A stretch of DNA of 64,000 bases from Actinomadura graeca (GCF_019175365.1 NZ_CP059572.1:7750001-7814000), one strand, 5' to 3'. Counted from the stretch's first letter, positions 27,246-35,917 are shown. The notes: generated from the sequence alone by a model not told the origin. Program-made: numbers and translations.

Positions 27246-28029
27246 GGTCGCGGCGGCGCTCCGCGCGGAGGTCCCGGCGCCGGTCCCGGCGCTCCTCGCG
27301 ATGGCGGAGGTGCTCCTCACGGAGGCGCATGTGCTCCTCGTGCCGCTCCAGATGCCGCTCGTGCCCCTCCAGATGCCGTTCGCGGGCGGAGCCGTGCCGG
27401 TCGCGCCGCCTGCGGGACTCGCCCGCCTCGCGCCGTTCCACCGACACGCCCCCGAAGGCGAGCATGCCGGTCAGGCGGATGACCGGGGCCTCGGGGTCGA
27501 GGACGTCGTCCTCGGGGGTGTCGGTCCCGCCGAAGACCGCGAACAGGGACGACATCACCCGCACGCCCGGCGGGACGATGATGTTCACCCCGCCGAAGAG
27601 GCAGGTGATGGTGACCGTCACCTCCCGGCGGCTCAGCACCGCCTGCCGGAAGTCCAGGTCCGCGCCGCCGAACACGCACGCGACGGTGGTGTGCTCCTCG
27701 ACCAGCCAGCGTCCCTTGCGCTCCACCCCTGAGAACACCGCCGCCAGGGTGGACGACTGCGGGGGAGGGGGCGGGAGCGGCGCCTCCTTGCGCAGGTCCA
27801 CGCGCGGCCTCGGCGCGTCCTGGCCCGGCAGGTCGCTGAGGACGGGCTCCAGGTCGGCGTAAGTCTTGGCGCTGTAGACGGCGTCGATGCGCTCCGCGTG
27901 CTCCTCCGGCGTGATGCGGCCCTCCGCGAGGGCCTCGCGGAGGCGGTCGGCGACCTGGTCGCGGTCGGCGTCCGACGCGCGCAGCCGCGCTGAGGGCGGG
28001 GAGCCGGGGGGCTGCTCGGGAAGATTCAC
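27241..28029 (-). CDS. DUF1707 protein with LiaF-like C-terminal domain
   Basis: A 262-residue soluble protein. Residues about 16-68 are a DUF1707 domain (LRASDADRDQVADRLREALAEGRITPEEHAERIDAVYSAKT). A Pro linker and a LiaF/cell-wall-active-antibiotic-response-like beta domain follow (FSGVERKGRWLV, VACVFGGADLDFRQA, VTITCLFGGVNIIVPPG). The last 60 residues are a highly charged Arg/His/Glu stretch with ERHLEGHERHLERHEEH-like heptads, probably helical. GTG 28029 is the only sensible start before the domain. Related proteins are linked to envelope-stress signalling; the role here is unknown. Confidence 0.8.
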   Translation of the reverse strand: MNLPEQPPGSPPSARLRASDADRDQVADRLREALAEGRITPEEHAERIDAVYSAKTYADLEPVLSDLPGQDAPRPRVDLRKEAPLPPPPPQSSTLAAVFSGVERKGRWLVEEHTTVACVFGGADLDFRQAVLSRREVTVTITCLFGGVNIIVPPGVRVMSSLFAVFGGTDTPEDDVLDPEAPVIRLTGMLAFGGVSVERREAGESRRRRDRHGSARERHLEGHERHLERHEEHMRLREEHLRHREERRDRRRDLRAERRRDH

Positions 28030-28046
28030 CCACCCATCATCGCAAA

Positions 28047-28060
28047 CGCGATGTGTCGCG
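28047..28060. promoter_or_regulatory. Small inverted repeat upstream of the DUF1707 gene
   Basis: CGCGA-TGTG-TCGCG is a perfect 5-4-5 inverted repeat located 18 bases upstream of the DUF1707 start, beside runs of A (plus strand). It is in the right place to be an operator or part of a promoter. No regulator can be named. Confidence 0.3.
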
Positions 28061-28092
28061 AAAAACCCCTTCGGAGGAGTTTCGCGCAGGAC

Positions 28093-28123
28093 GTGCCGTC
28101 CCCGCCCGGGACGGGGACGGCAC
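28093..28123 (-). terminator. ileS terminator hairpin
   Basis: GTGCCGTCCCCG and CGGGGACGGCAC form a perfect 12-bp stem with a 7-base loop, starting 10 bases after the ileS stop. It lacks a clear T-run but is by far the strongest hairpin nearby. Confidence 0.75.
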
Positions 28124-28133
28124 GCCGGGGCGC

Positions 28134-31100
28134 TCAGACCTTGCGGAGCCAGTAGGAGAGCCCCAGCTCGTCGTCGCGGCCGGCCGTGAGGCCGCCGGGG
28201 CGGCCCTCGGTCACCGACGTGGCGAGCACCTCCGCCGCGACCTCGCCGCCGTGGGCGCGCAGCGCCTCGGCGAGGTCGTCGCCGGCGGCCTCCCACCACA
28301 GCTCGATGCGGTCGGTGACGTCGAGCCCGGCGGCCTTGCGGGCCTCCTGGACGAGGCGGACCGCCTCGCGCACCAGGCCCGCGCGGCGCAGCTCGGGCGT
28401 GACGGTGAGGTCGAGGGCGACGGTCTCGCCCGCGGCGCTCTCCACGGCCCACCCGCTGCGCGGCCGCTCGGTGACGATCACGTCGTCGGCCGACAGCCGG
28501 ACGGTGCCGGGGCCGTCCGCGCCGAGCGCGGCCTCGACCTCGGCGGCGCCGTCCTCGCGCAGTGCGCGCACGAGGGCCGCGGGGTCGGCGGAGGTCACCG
28601 CCTTGGCGACCTTCGGGGTGTCCTTGGCGTACCGCTTGCCGAGCTCCCGGAAGTTCGGCTTGACCTCGTACTCGACGAGGTCGCCGCCGATCGACGACAG
28701 CTCCTCGAAGGCCAGGACGTTCAGCTCCTCGGAGATCTGGGCGCGCAGCTGCTCCGGCAGCGCCGTCCAGCCGGGCGCCCCGACGAGCGCGCGGCCGAGG
28801 GGCCGGCGGGTGCGGACGCCGCTGGCGGCACGGGCGGACCGGCCGAGCTCCACCAGGCGCCGGACGAGCGCCATCTGCGCGCCCAGGGCCTCGTCCAGGA
28901 GGTCCTCCCGGGCGGACGGCCAGTCGGCGAGGTGCACCGACTCCGGTCCGCCCTCGGGGCGGATGACGTCCCAGACGTGGTCGGTCACGAACGGGACCAT
29001 CGGCGCCATCAGGCGGGTGAGGGTCTCCAGGCACTCGTAGAGCGTCGCGAACGCCGACGCGCCCGCGGGCGTCTCCGGGCCCTCCCAGAAGCGCCTGCGG
29101 GACCGGCGCACGTACCAGTTGGACAGGTCGTCGATGAACTCGGCCAGCCGCCGTCCCGCGCGCGCGGTGTCGTACTGCTCCAACGCGGCGTCCACCTCGC
29201 CGACGGTGCGGTGCAGCTCGGCCAGCGCCCACCGGTCGAGGAGCGGGCGGTCGGCGGGGGCGGGCGCCTCCGCCAGCCGGTCCGGCGTCCAGGCGCGCCC
29301 CTGCGACTCGGCGGCGTTGGCGTACAGCACGAAGAACGACGCGGTGTTCCAGTAGGTGAGGAGCACCTTGCGGACGATCTCCTCCAGCGCGGCGTGCCCG
29401 ACGCGCCGCGACGCCCAGGGCAGCCCGCTGGCGAGCATGTACCAGCGGACCGCGTCGGCGCCGTGCTGGTCCATGAGCGGGATGGGGCGCAGGACGTTGC
29501 CGAGGTGCTTGCTCATCTTGCGGCCGTCCTCGGCGAGGATCAGCCCGAGGCACAGGACGTTCTCATAGGACGACCGGTCGAACACGAGCGTCCCGACGGC
29601 CATGAGTGAGTAGAACCACCCGCGGGTCTGGTCCTGGGCCTCGCAGATGTACTGGGCGGGGTAGGAGGTCTCGAAGACCTCCTTGTTGCGGTGTGGAGCA
29701 CCCCACTGGGCGAACGGCATCGAGCCGGAGTCGTACCAGGCGTCGATGACGTCGGGTACGCGGCGGGCCTCGGCGCCGCAGCTCGGGCACGGGAAGGCGA
29801 CGTCGTCGACGTACGGGCGGTGCGGGTCGAGCGCGGACATGTCCTTCCCGGCCAGCTCGCCCAGTTCCTTCAGGGAGCCGACACAGGTGATGTGGTCCTC
29901 GTCCTCGCCGCACACCCAGAGCGGCAGGGGCGTGCCCCAGTAGCGGCTGCGCGACAGCGACCAGTCGACGTTGTTGCGCAGCCACTCGCCGTACCGGCCG
30001 TGCTTGACCGTTTCGGGGAACCAGTTGGTCTTCTCGTTCTCCTCCAGCAGCCGGTCCTTGATCTGCGTGGTGCGGATGTACCAGGCGGGGAGCGCGTAGT
30101 ACAGCAGCGGTGTGTGGCAGCGCCAGCAGTGCGGGTAGCTGTGGTCGAAGTGTCCGCCGCGGAACAGCAGCCCGCGCGCGCGCAGGTCGTCGGTCAGGGC
30201 CTCGTCGGCGTCCTTGAAGAACTTCCCGCCGACGAGCGGCACGTCGCGCAGGAACCGTCCGTCCGGCCCGATGGGGTTGACGATCGGCATCCCGTAGTTC
30301 TTGCAGACGGTCATGTCGTCCGCGCCGAACGCGGGCGCCTGGTGGACGAGGCCGGTGCCGTCCTCGACGGTGACGTAGTCGCCCAGGACCACGTAGTGCG
30401 CGTCGGGGATGTCGACCAGGTCGAACGGCCGTGTGTAGGTCGTGCGTTCCAGGTCGGCGCCCTGGAACGAGGCGAGCCGCTCGGCGTCCTCGCCGAGGAC
30501 CTGGTCCAGCAGCGGCTCGGCGACCACGAGCACCTCGTCGGAGCCCGCCGGGCGGGCGGCGACGTAGGTGACGTCGGGGTGGACGGCCACGGCGGTGTTG
30601 GACACCAGCGTCCACGGGGTCGTCGTCCAGATGAGCAGGGCCGCGCCCATCTCGGCGAGCGGCCCGGACGTGGCGGGCATCCGCACGTACACCGACGGGC
30701 TGGTGACCGTCTCGTACCCGCCCGGCTGGCCCAGCTCGTGGTCGGACAGGCCCGTCCCGCAGCGCGGGCAGTACGGGGTGATGCGGAAGTCGCGGAACAG
30801 CAGGCCCTTGTCGAAGACCACCTTCAGGGACCACCACACGGCCTCGACGTACTCGGGGTCCATCGTGCGGTAGGCCTGGTCGGTGTCGACCCAGAAGCCC
30901 ATCCGCTCGGACATCTCCTCGAAGGCGTCCACGTGGCGCAGGACCGACTCGCGGCAGCGGTCGTTGAACTCCGCTACGCCGTACTCCTCGATGTCCTTCT
31001 TGCCGGTGAGGCCGAGCTCCTTCTCCACGGCCACCTCGACGGGCAGCCCGTGGCAGTCCCAGCCCGCCTTGCGGGGGACGTGGTGGCCCTTCATGGTCTT

Positions 31101-31325
31101 GAAGCGCGGGAACACGTCCTTGAACACGCGGGCCTCGACGTGGTGGACGCCGGGCATGCCGTTGGCGGTGGGCGGCCCTTCGTAGAACACCCAGCGGGGA
31201 CCGGACGCGGTGCGCTCCAGCGACCGCTCGAAGACCTTGCTCTCCCGCCAGCGGCGCAGCAGGTCCCGCTCCATGGCGGGCAGATCGACCTGCGCGGGCA
31301 GCGGCCGGAAACTACGGCGGCTCAC
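28134..31325 (-). CDS. ileS: Isoleucyl-tRNA synthetase
   Basis: A 1063-residue class I synthetase charging tRNA-Ile. The HIGH-like motif sits in PPTANGMPGVHHVEARVFKD, and KMSKH is in DGRKMSKHLGNVL. The C-terminal anticodon-binding region and RELGKRYAKDTPKVAKAV end typical of the long eukaryote-like (IleS2) branch are present; that branch includes enzymes with low mupirocin sensitivity. GTG 31325 is chosen because GGAGGT lies eight bases upstream and the product begins MSRRSFRPLPAQVDLPAMER. The leader before it is a T-box riboswitch. Confidence 0.95.
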   Translation of the reverse strand: MSRRSFRPLPAQVDLPAMERDLLRRWRESKVFERSLERTASGPRWVFYEGPPTANGMPGVHHVEARVFKDVFPRFKTMKGHHVPRKAGWDCHGLPVEVAVEKELGLTGKKDIEEYGVAEFNDRCRESVLRHVDAFEEMSERMGFWVDTDQAYRTMDPEYVEAVWWSLKVVFDKGLLFRDFRITPYCPRCGTGLSDHELGQPGGYETVTSPSVYVRMPATSGPLAEMGAALLIWTTTPWTLVSNTAVAVHPDVTYVAARPAGSDEVLVVAEPLLDQVLGEDAERLASFQGADLERTTYTRPFDLVDIPDAHYVVLGDYVTVEDGTGLVHQAPAFGADDMTVCKNYGMPIVNPIGPDGRFLRDVPLVGGKFFKDADEALTDDLRARGLLFRGGHFDHSYPHCWRCHTPLLYYALPAWYIRTTQIKDRLLEENEKTNWFPETVKHGRYGEWLRNNVDWSLSRSRYWGTPLPLWVCGEDEDHITCVGSLKELGELAGKDMSALDPHRPYVDDVAFPCPSCGAEARRVPDVIDAWYDSGSMPFAQWGAPHRNKEVFETSYPAQYICEAQDQTRGWFYSLMAVGTLVFDRSSYENVLCLGLILAEDGRKMSKHLGNVLRPIPLMDQHGADAVRWYMLASGLPWASRRVGHAALEEIVRKVLLTYWNTASFFVLYANAAESQGRAWTPDRLAEAPAPADRPLLDRWALAELHRTVGEVDAALEQYDTARAGRRLAEFIDDLSNWYVRRSRRRFWEGPETPAGASAFATLYECLETLTRLMAPMVPFVTDHVWDVIRPEGGPESVHLADWPSAREDLLDEALGAQMALVRRLVELGRSARAASGVRTRRPLGRALVGAPGWTALPEQLRAQISEELNVLAFEELSSIGGDLVEYEVKPNFRELGKRYAKDTPKVAKAVTSADPAALVRALREDGAAEVEAALGADGPGTVRLSADDVIVTERPRSGWAVESAAGETVALDLTVTPELRRAGLVREAVRLVQEARKAAGLDVTDRIELWWEAAGDDLAEALRAHGGEVAAEVLATSVTEGRPGGLTAGRDDELGLSYWLRKV

Positions 31326-31600
31326 TTGGGCGGACCTCCGGATCGACGTGGACTGTTCAGTGCAAGCGCTGCGCGTGGGACGCCGCGGACGGGCACTGCA
31401 CGTGGACCGGAGGGACGAGACGCCTGCCCGGATGTCCGGACGGGCCCCCGCGGTACCACCCTCCTTGACCGCGCCGGGAGACGGCGCGGCCCGCTTCGTT
31501 CGAGTCTCGGCCACCGGGTCTACTGCGCCGCGGACGGGGTCCGGGGCGGTTCTTCCGGCGGCTCCGGGGTGATCAGGCCGCCGGGCTCGCCCCCGGGCTC
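31326..31600 (-). promoter_or_regulatory. Translational T-box riboswitch of ileS
   Basis: On the minus strand, AAGGAGGGTGGTACCGCGGG (31466-31447) is the T-box bulge that pairs with an uncharged tRNA acceptor end. Upstream, CCGGCGGC and GCCGCCGG close a short Stem I whose loop holds CTGATCACC, with ATC (31573-31571) as the isoleucine specifier. Between them lie stem II-like sequence and a GC-rich stem III. Downstream, CCTCCGG can pair with the ileS RBS in CCGGAGG, so control is of translation initiation. This matches the ultrashort-Stem-I ileS T-boxes known from actinobacteria. Confidence 0.88.
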
Positions 31601-31837
31601 GCACCGTCCCCGGGTCGCTCATGGCTGCGTGCGGCGGCAGGTGTCCCCTTCAGCGCCTGCCGTTCGACTGCTCCTGCCGACTTTAACGCACCGGACGCGG
31701 ATCCACTTCCCGTTATCGCCGGGTCCGGGCCCCGGCGGGGCGGCCGGTGCCCGGTTCCTTTCCGAGATTCTGCGATCTGCGGGGTTTCTCGACGATCGGC
31801 TACCGGGCATAAGCGGTCGGTAACGACGCCAGGTCGT
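31601..31837. other. Divergent gap between the ileS leader and traR
   Basis: About 240 bases without a gene. The ileS promoter should be on the minus strand in this stretch; TTAAAG near 31684 is a possible -10, but no matching -35 is clear. Nothing else stands out. Confidence 0.35.
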
Positions 31838-31867
31838 TTGCCGTGCCCGAGAAAGGGGACCTATGCT
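31838..31867 (+). promoter_or_regulatory. Candidate traR/dksA-like gene promoter
   Basis: TTGCCG (31838-31843) and TATGCT (31862-31867) are separated by 18 bases. The ATG inside TATGCT is therefore more likely part of the -10 than the start codon, supporting the start at 31911 and a leader of about 37 bases. Confidence 0.5.
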
Positions 31868-31910
31868 GCCCGCACTGCCTGTCGAGGCGATCAGCGCGAG
31901 GGAGGCCGAC

Positions 31911-32507
31911 ATGGCCGCCGCGGGGAGGGGCACGCCGCCCCCGGGGAAGAAGGCGAGGGGCACCAGGCCGTCCCAGGCGAAGAAGGCCGCCGCGAAGGCG
32001 CCCTCCACCCGCCCGGGGGGCGGGGAGGGCACGGCCCGGCCCGCCAAGCCCGTGTCCAAGCCCGGGGCGAAATCCGCCGCGAAGCGCGGCGCCGGGCAGG
32101 CGGCGAAGGCCGCCAAGGCGGCGAAGCTGCCGGTCCGCGAGGGCGAGGGCCACTGGACCGCGTCCGAGCTCGCCGAGGTGCGGGCGGGGCTGGAGGAGCA
32201 GATCGGCGCGCTGCGCAGGGAGATCGCCGCGTCCGCCAGCCAGATCGCCGAGGGCGACACCAGCGAGGGCGCCGGCGACGACCAGGCCGACGCCGGGGCC
32301 AAGACCTACGAGCGCGAGCACGAGCTCGCGCTGTCCTACAATTCGCAGGACCTGCTCGCCCAAATCGAGCGGGCCGTCCAGCGGATGGACGCCGGCACGT
32401 ACGGGATCTGCGAGTCCTGCGCCAAGCCGATCGGGAAGGCGCGCCTCCAGGTCTTTCCGCGTGCCACCCTGTGTGTGTCATGCAAACAACGCGAGGAACG
32501 TCGCTGA
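31911..32507 (+). CDS. TraR/DksA-family zinc-finger protein
   Basis: A 198-residue protein. An Ala/Lys/Pro-rich N-terminal region of about 80 residues is followed by a helical coiled-coil part (ASELAEVRAGLEEQIGALRREI) and a C-terminal zinc finger, CESC near residue 166 and CVSC near residue 190. DksA-like proteins enter the RNA polymerase secondary channel. The acidic coil tip of DksA is not clearly matched, so a regulatory role is inferred from the family only. ATG 31911 has GAGGGAGG five bases upstream; ATG 31863 would add 16 residues. Overlaps lspA. Confidence 0.82.
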   Translation: MAAAGRGTPPPGKKARGTRPSQAKKAAAKAPSTRPGGGEGTARPAKPVSKPGAKSAAKRGAGQAAKAAKAAKLPVREGEGHWTASELAEVRAGLEEQIGALRREIAASASQIAEGDTSEGAGDDQADAGAKTYEREHELALSYNSQDLLAQIERAVQRMDAGTYGICESCAKPIGKARLQVFPRATLCVSCKQREERR

Positions 32508-33256
32508 GCGACTCAACGAACCCAGAGGGCGGGGCCGGGGAATCCACGGGATCTCCTCGGCCGCGCCGCGTCGGCGTGCTGATCATCGTGGCGCTGGCCG
32601 CGCTCGCCGCCGACATCCTGTCCAAGACGGCCGTCGTGGCCACGCTGCAGGACGAGGAGCCGATCGAGCTCCTCGGCGGCCTGCTCAAGCTCCGCGAGAC
32701 CCGCAACAGCGGCGCGGCGTTCTCGATCGGCACCGGCTACACGATCGTGTTCACGCTGATCGCGTGCGGCGTGGTCGTGGCGATCCTGCGCACGGCCCGC
32801 AACCTGCGGAGCCTGCCGTGGGCGATCTGCCTCGGCCTGCTGCTCGGCGGCGCGATCGGCAACCTCATCGACCGGATCTTCCGCGCCCCGGCGCCGTTCA
32901 AGGGCCACGTCGTCGACTGGATCCAGGTGCCGCACTTCCCGGTGTTCAACATGGCCGACTCGGCGATCGTGTGCGGGGGCTTCCTGGCCGTCGCGCTCGC
33001 CGCCCGCGGTCTCCAGATCGACGGGACGCGCCTCACCGGGGACGGCGACCCCGATCCGGAGCCCGAGGAGCCCGCCTCCGGGGACGCCCCCGCCGAGGCC
33101 GCCGCCGATCCCCCCGCGAAGGACGCCGACGCCCCCGCCGTCCCTGCCGACGCCCCCGCTGATCCCCCTGCCGATGCCTCCGCGGACACCTCGGCCGAGG
33201 TGACCGCGAAGGACGCGGCGAAGGGTGCCCCTGAGGAGAGCGGGGAGAAGTCCTGA
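32480..33256 (+). CDS. lspA: Lipoprotein signal peptidase LspA
   Basis: A 258-residue aspartic peptidase of the membrane that removes signal peptides from prolipoproteins. Four hydrophobic helices are seen. Catalytic aspartates are Asp131 in GNLIDRI and Asp160 in FNMADSAI, and the conserved RNSGAAFS is present. About 75 residues of Asp/Pro/Ala-rich tail follow the last helix, which is unusual since the family usually ends soon after it. The start is uncertain: ATG 32480 lies inside the upstream gene without a clear RBS. Confidence 0.92.
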   Translation: MQTTRGTSLSDSTNPEGGAGESTGSPRPRRVGVLIIVALAALAADILSKTAVVATLQDEEPIELLGGLLKLRETRNSGAAFSIGTGYTIVFTLIACGVVVAILRTARNLRSLPWAICLGLLLGGAIGNLIDRIFRAPAPFKGHVVDWIQVPHFPVFNMADSAIVCGGFLAVALAARGLQIDGTRLTGDGDPDPEPEEPASGDAPAEAAADPPAKDADAPAVPADAPADPPADASADTSAEVTAKDAAKGAPEESGEKS

Positions 33257-34188
33257 TGGGCGAGGTCCGCGGCCTCCACGTCCCCGACGGCCTGGAGGGC
33301 GAGCGGATCGACGCCGCCCTCGCCCGGCTGTTCGGGCTCTCCCGGGGCGGCGCCGCCGACATCATCGCCGCGGGCGACGTCCTGCTGGACGGCGCCGAGG
33401 TGGCGACCAAGTCCGAGCGGCTGCACGCCGGCGCCTGGCTGGAGGTCACGCTCCCGCCGCCGCCCGCACCGCCCGCGCCGGTCGCCGAGCCCGTCCCCGG
33501 CATGGGCGTGCTGTACGAGGACGCCGACGTCGTCGTGGTCGACAAGCCGGTCGGCGTGGCCGCCCACCCCACCACCGGCTGGACGGGGCCGACCGTCCTC
33601 GGAGGGCTGCTGGGCGCCGGGCACACCATCGCCACCAGCGGCGCGTCCGAACGGCAGGGCATCGTGCACCGGCTCGACGCCAACACCACCGGCGCGATGG
33701 TCGTCGCCAAGAGCGAGATCGCCTACTCGCGGCTGAAGCGGGCCTTCAAGGAGCGCCGCGTCGACAAGCGCTACCAGGCGCTCGTCCAGGGGCACCCCGA
33801 CCCCTTCCGCGGGACGGTGGACGCGCCGATCGACCGGCACCCGTCGGGCGACGGCCGGTTCGCCGTGGTGGCGGGCGGCAAGCCGTCGGTGACCCACTAC
33901 GACACGGTGGAGGCGTTCCGGGCGGCCTCGCTGCTCGACATCGACCTGGAGACGGGGCGGACGCACCAGATCCGGGTGCACATGTCCGCGATCCGGCATC
34001 CGTGCGCCGGGGACATGGCCTACGGGGCCGACCCGACGCTCGCGGCGCGGCTGGGCCTGACACGCCAGTGGCTGCATGCGGCGCGGCTCGGATTCGAGCA
34101 CCCCGCCACAGGCGACTGGGTCGAGTTCCGCAGCCCGTACCCGGACGACCTGGCACGCGCCCTGGAGATCGTCTCCGACGAGTCCTGA
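33256..34188 (+). CDS. RluD-family 23S rRNA pseudouridine synthase
   Basis: A 310-residue RluA/RluD-type pseudouridine synthase. An N-terminal S4 RNA-binding domain ([32 protein letters not shown]) precedes the catalytic domain. The catalytic Asp is in [16 protein letters not shown], followed by KRYQALVQG and [12 protein letters not shown]. In E. coli, RluD modifies helix 69 of 23S rRNA; the exact target here is inferred. Start and lspA stop share one base (TGATG), a common pairing of lspA with rluD. Confidence 0.93.
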   Translation: MGEVRGLHVPDGLEGERIDAALARLFGLSRGGAADIIAAGDVLLDGAEVATKSERLHAGAWLEVTLPPPPAPPAPVAEPVPGMGVLYEDADVVVVDKPVGVAAHPTTGWTGPTVLGGLLGAGHTIATSGASERQGIVHRLDANTTGAMVVAKSEIAYSRLKRAFKERRVDKRYQALVQGHPDPFRGTVDAPIDRHPSGDGRFAVVAGGKPSVTHYDTVEAFRAASLLDIDLETGRTHQIRVHMSAIRHPCAGDMAYGADPTLAARLGLTRQWLHAARLGFEHPATGDWVEFRSPYPDDLARALEIVSDES

Positions 34189-34245
34189 CCCCACCAGGAC
34201 GGGGCGCCGCCAGGACGGGCCCCAGGACGGTCCCCGCCGGGGTGG
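34189..34245. repeat. Three CCAGGACGG-like direct repeats between convergent genes
   Basis: CCAGGACGG occurs at 34194, 34210 and 34222 in a 57-base gap between convergent rluD and azlD. The gap ends also show short complementary ends (CTGACC and GGTCAG), so it may act as a weak bidirectional terminator. Confidence 0.4.
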
Positions 34246-34551
34246 TCAGAGCAGCCGCAGCCCCGCGGCGACACCGGCGGCCACGCCGAGCACCACCAGG
34301 AACGGCGCCCGCAGCAGCAGCGCGGCCATGGCCGCGCCCAGGCCCGCCACGCGGGCGCCGTCGAACTCCAGGGACGGGCCGTCGGCCAGCGCCTGAACGG
34401 CGACCAGCGCGGTCAGCAGCGCGACGGGGACCAGCCCGGTGAACCGGCGCACCCGGGGGTCGTCCAGGACCCGCTGCGGGGCGACGAGCCCGCCGAGCTT
34501 CAGCGCGTAGCAGCCGAGCCCGGTGACGACGATCGCGATCCACACGTTCAC
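34246..34551 (-). CDS. azlD: AzlD-family branched-chain amino acid exporter subunit
   Basis: A 101-residue protein with about three to four hydrophobic segments: WIAIVVTGLGCYALKLGG, PVALLTALVAVQAL and MAALLLRAPFLVVLGVAAGVAAGL. AzlD is the small partner of AzlC in exporting branched-chain amino acids and analogues. GTG start overlaps the azlC stop by four bases, as expected for two subunits made together. Confidence 0.88.
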   Translation of the reverse strand: MNVWIAIVVTGLGCYALKLGGLVAPQRVLDDPRVRRFTGLVPVALLTALVAVQALADGPSLEFDGARVAGLGAAMAALLLRAPFLVVLGVAAGVAAGLRLL

Positions 34552-35267
34552 CGGGCGCCCCCGCGGGTGACCAGGGCGGGCAGGGCGGCGGCCGCGGCGA
34601 GCATCACCGGCACCCCCGGCGGCAGCAGCGGGGTCGCCGCCACCGCGATCACGGCCGCGCCCATCGCCACCCCGGCCCCGGCCCGGTCCGCGGTCAGCCG
34701 CGGCCACAGCAGCGCCAGGAACACCGCGGGCCCGAGGACGTCGAGGCCGATGGCCTCCGGGTCGCCGAGCCGGGCGGCGCCGGCCGCGCCCAGCAGCGTG
34801 GTCAGGTTCCACATCACATAGAGGGTGACGGCGGTGGTGTAGAAACCGGCGCGCGCCGCGTCCCGGCCCTCCTGGGCGGTCGCCACGGCCGTCGTCTCGT
34901 CGATGACGGCCTGCGCGGCCAGTGCCCGCCGCCAGCCCCGCGCCTCCAGCGTCCGCGCGAGCCGCAGCCCGTACAGGGCGTTGCGGCCGCCGAGCAGGAC
35001 CGCCCCGAGCGTCCCGGCGACCAGCCCGCCTCCTCCGCCGATCACCCCGGTCAGCGCGAACTGGGACGCCCCGGTGAACGCCAGCAGGCTCAGCGCGCAC
35101 GCCTGCGGCGGCGACAGCCCGGCGGTGACGGCGGCCGCGCCGAACGCCAGGCCGGACAGCCCCACCGCGACCCCGACGCCCAGGCCGTCCCGCACCGCCG
35201 CCCGCCGGTCCCCGGCCGGGGCGGACGGCGCCTCCCCGGCGGCGGGCCCGCATTCCGTCGCACTCAT
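34548..35267 (-). CDS. azlC: AzlC-family branched-chain amino acid exporter subunit
   Basis: A 239-residue membrane protein with about six to seven hydrophobic segments. Family features include DGLGVGVAVGLSGLAFG, SLLAFTGASQFALTGV, GGRNALYGLRLARTLE and IDETTAVATAQ. With AzlD it forms an amino acid exporter. ATG 35267 starts a short acidic N-terminus. The promoter side holds two TGAACGT direct repeats (35273 and 35304) that could bind the AraC-type regulator encoded at 36002. Confidence 0.9.
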   Translation of the reverse strand: MSATECGPAAGEAPSAPAGDRRAAVRDGLGVGVAVGLSGLAFGAAAVTAGLSPPQACALSLLAFTGASQFALTGVIGGGGGLVAGTLGAVLLGGRNALYGLRLARTLEARGWRRALAAQAVIDETTAVATAQEGRDAARAGFYTTAVTLYVMWNLTTLLGAAGAARLGDPEAIGLDVLGPAVFLALLWPRLTADRAGAGVAMGAAVIAVAATPLLPPGVPVMLAAAAALPALVTRGGAR

Positions 35268-35347
35268 GGCCGTGAACGTAGGCCGTCCGGACGCCGATGG
35301 TCTTGAACGTTCTTGCGCCTCGTCGCGTGACGTGCGGCGCGGCCGGG

Positions 35348-35707
35348 TCAGCGGCGTTCGGCGGCGGCCAGGCCGGCCTCGATGACGGCGTTCATGATGC
35401 GGGCCAGGTGCTCGGGGCCGAGGGAGGGGGCGCGCTCGGCCATCGCCTCGACGATCTGCCGCTCCCGCTCGGGGCTGCGCCCGGCGAAGCCGCCGACGGG
35501 CTTCAGCCCCTGGACGACCGCGGCGACCGCCGCCCGGTGCTCCAGCAGCGTCGCCAGGGCGGCGTCCAGGCCGTCGATCGCGGCGCGCGCTTCGGCGAGC
35601 GTGGTGATGTCCGCCGCGGACGGCAGCCGGACGCGCATCTCACCGGCCGCGTGCTCGGCGCCGGGCACATGCTCGGCTCCGGACGCGTCGATGACCTTCT
35701 CGTGCAT
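35348..35707 (-). CDS. Chorismate mutase (AroQ type)
   Basis: A 119-residue all-helical mutase that rearranges chorismate to prephenate for Phe and Tyr synthesis. Key pattern: ARAAIDGLDAALATLLEHRAAVAAVVQGLK, then RSPERERQIVEAM, matching the Arg-Asp, HR, Lys and Arg-Glu residues of small AroQ enzymes. ATG 35707 has GGAGAGGGAA upstream. It has no prephenate dehydratase domain and no signal peptide, so it is a cytoplasmic monofunctional enzyme. A leader with a Phe-containing peptide and hairpins lies just upstream, suggesting attenuation by phenylalanine. Confidence 0.9.
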   Translation of the reverse strand: MHEKVIDASGAEHVPGAEHAAGEMRVRLPSAADITTLAEARAAIDGLDAALATLLEHRAAVAAVVQGLKPVGGFAGRSPERERQIVEAMAERAPSLGPEHLARIMNAVIEAGLAAAERR

Positions 35708-35794
35708 GTGGGTTCCCTCTCCTGCGGCGGCCGCTCGCGCAAGGGTCCCCTGCCCGGGCCGCGCTCGTACACGGGGCGTTCCCGCCCATGAGAA

Positions 35795-35882
35795 GAGGCA
35801 GAGCCCGTGGGGGTCTCTGCCTCGGCCGGCTCCGGGGTCGTCGCTCAGGTCGGGGCGACGGCCGGCTCGCCCGGAGCCGGCC
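35795..35882 (-). promoter_or_regulatory. Attenuator-like leader of the chorismate mutase gene
   Basis: Read on the minus strand, two hairpins lie between the leader peptide and the gene. The first (35882-35860) has perfect 9-bp arms GGCCGGCTC/GAGCCGGCC and overlaps the leader ORF. The second (35823-35795) has arms GAGGCAGAG/CTCTGCCTC followed by TTCTC, like an actinomycete terminator. A further copy of the GAGCCGGCC arm, extended to CCCGGAGCCGGCC (35836-35824), can pair with the first arm for up to 13 bp, so alternative folds are possible. Confidence 0.6.
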
Positions 35883-35910
35883 TGGTAAACCTGAATCGGC
35901 GACGTTCCAT
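35845..35910 (-). CDS. Putative Phe leader peptide
   Basis: A 21-codon ORF reading MERRRFRFTRPAPGEPAVAP and a final Thr. Phe is at positions 6 and 8, before a hairpin that begins at codon 10. A -10 box ends seven bases upstream of the ATG and no RBS is seen, so it is probably translated from a leaderless mRNA. A Phe-sensing leader suits the downstream gene, chorismate mutase. Two Phe codons are few compared with enterobacterial pheA leaders. Confidence 0.5.
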   Translation of the reverse strand: MERRRFRFTRPAPGEPAVAPT

Positions 35911-35917
35911 GCGCCCG

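Noticed and set aside
31863..31910. Upstream ATG as start of the TraR/DksA-like gene
   Set aside because: The ATG lies in TATGCT, a good -10 box 18 bases after TTGCCG, and ATG 31911 has a better RBS.
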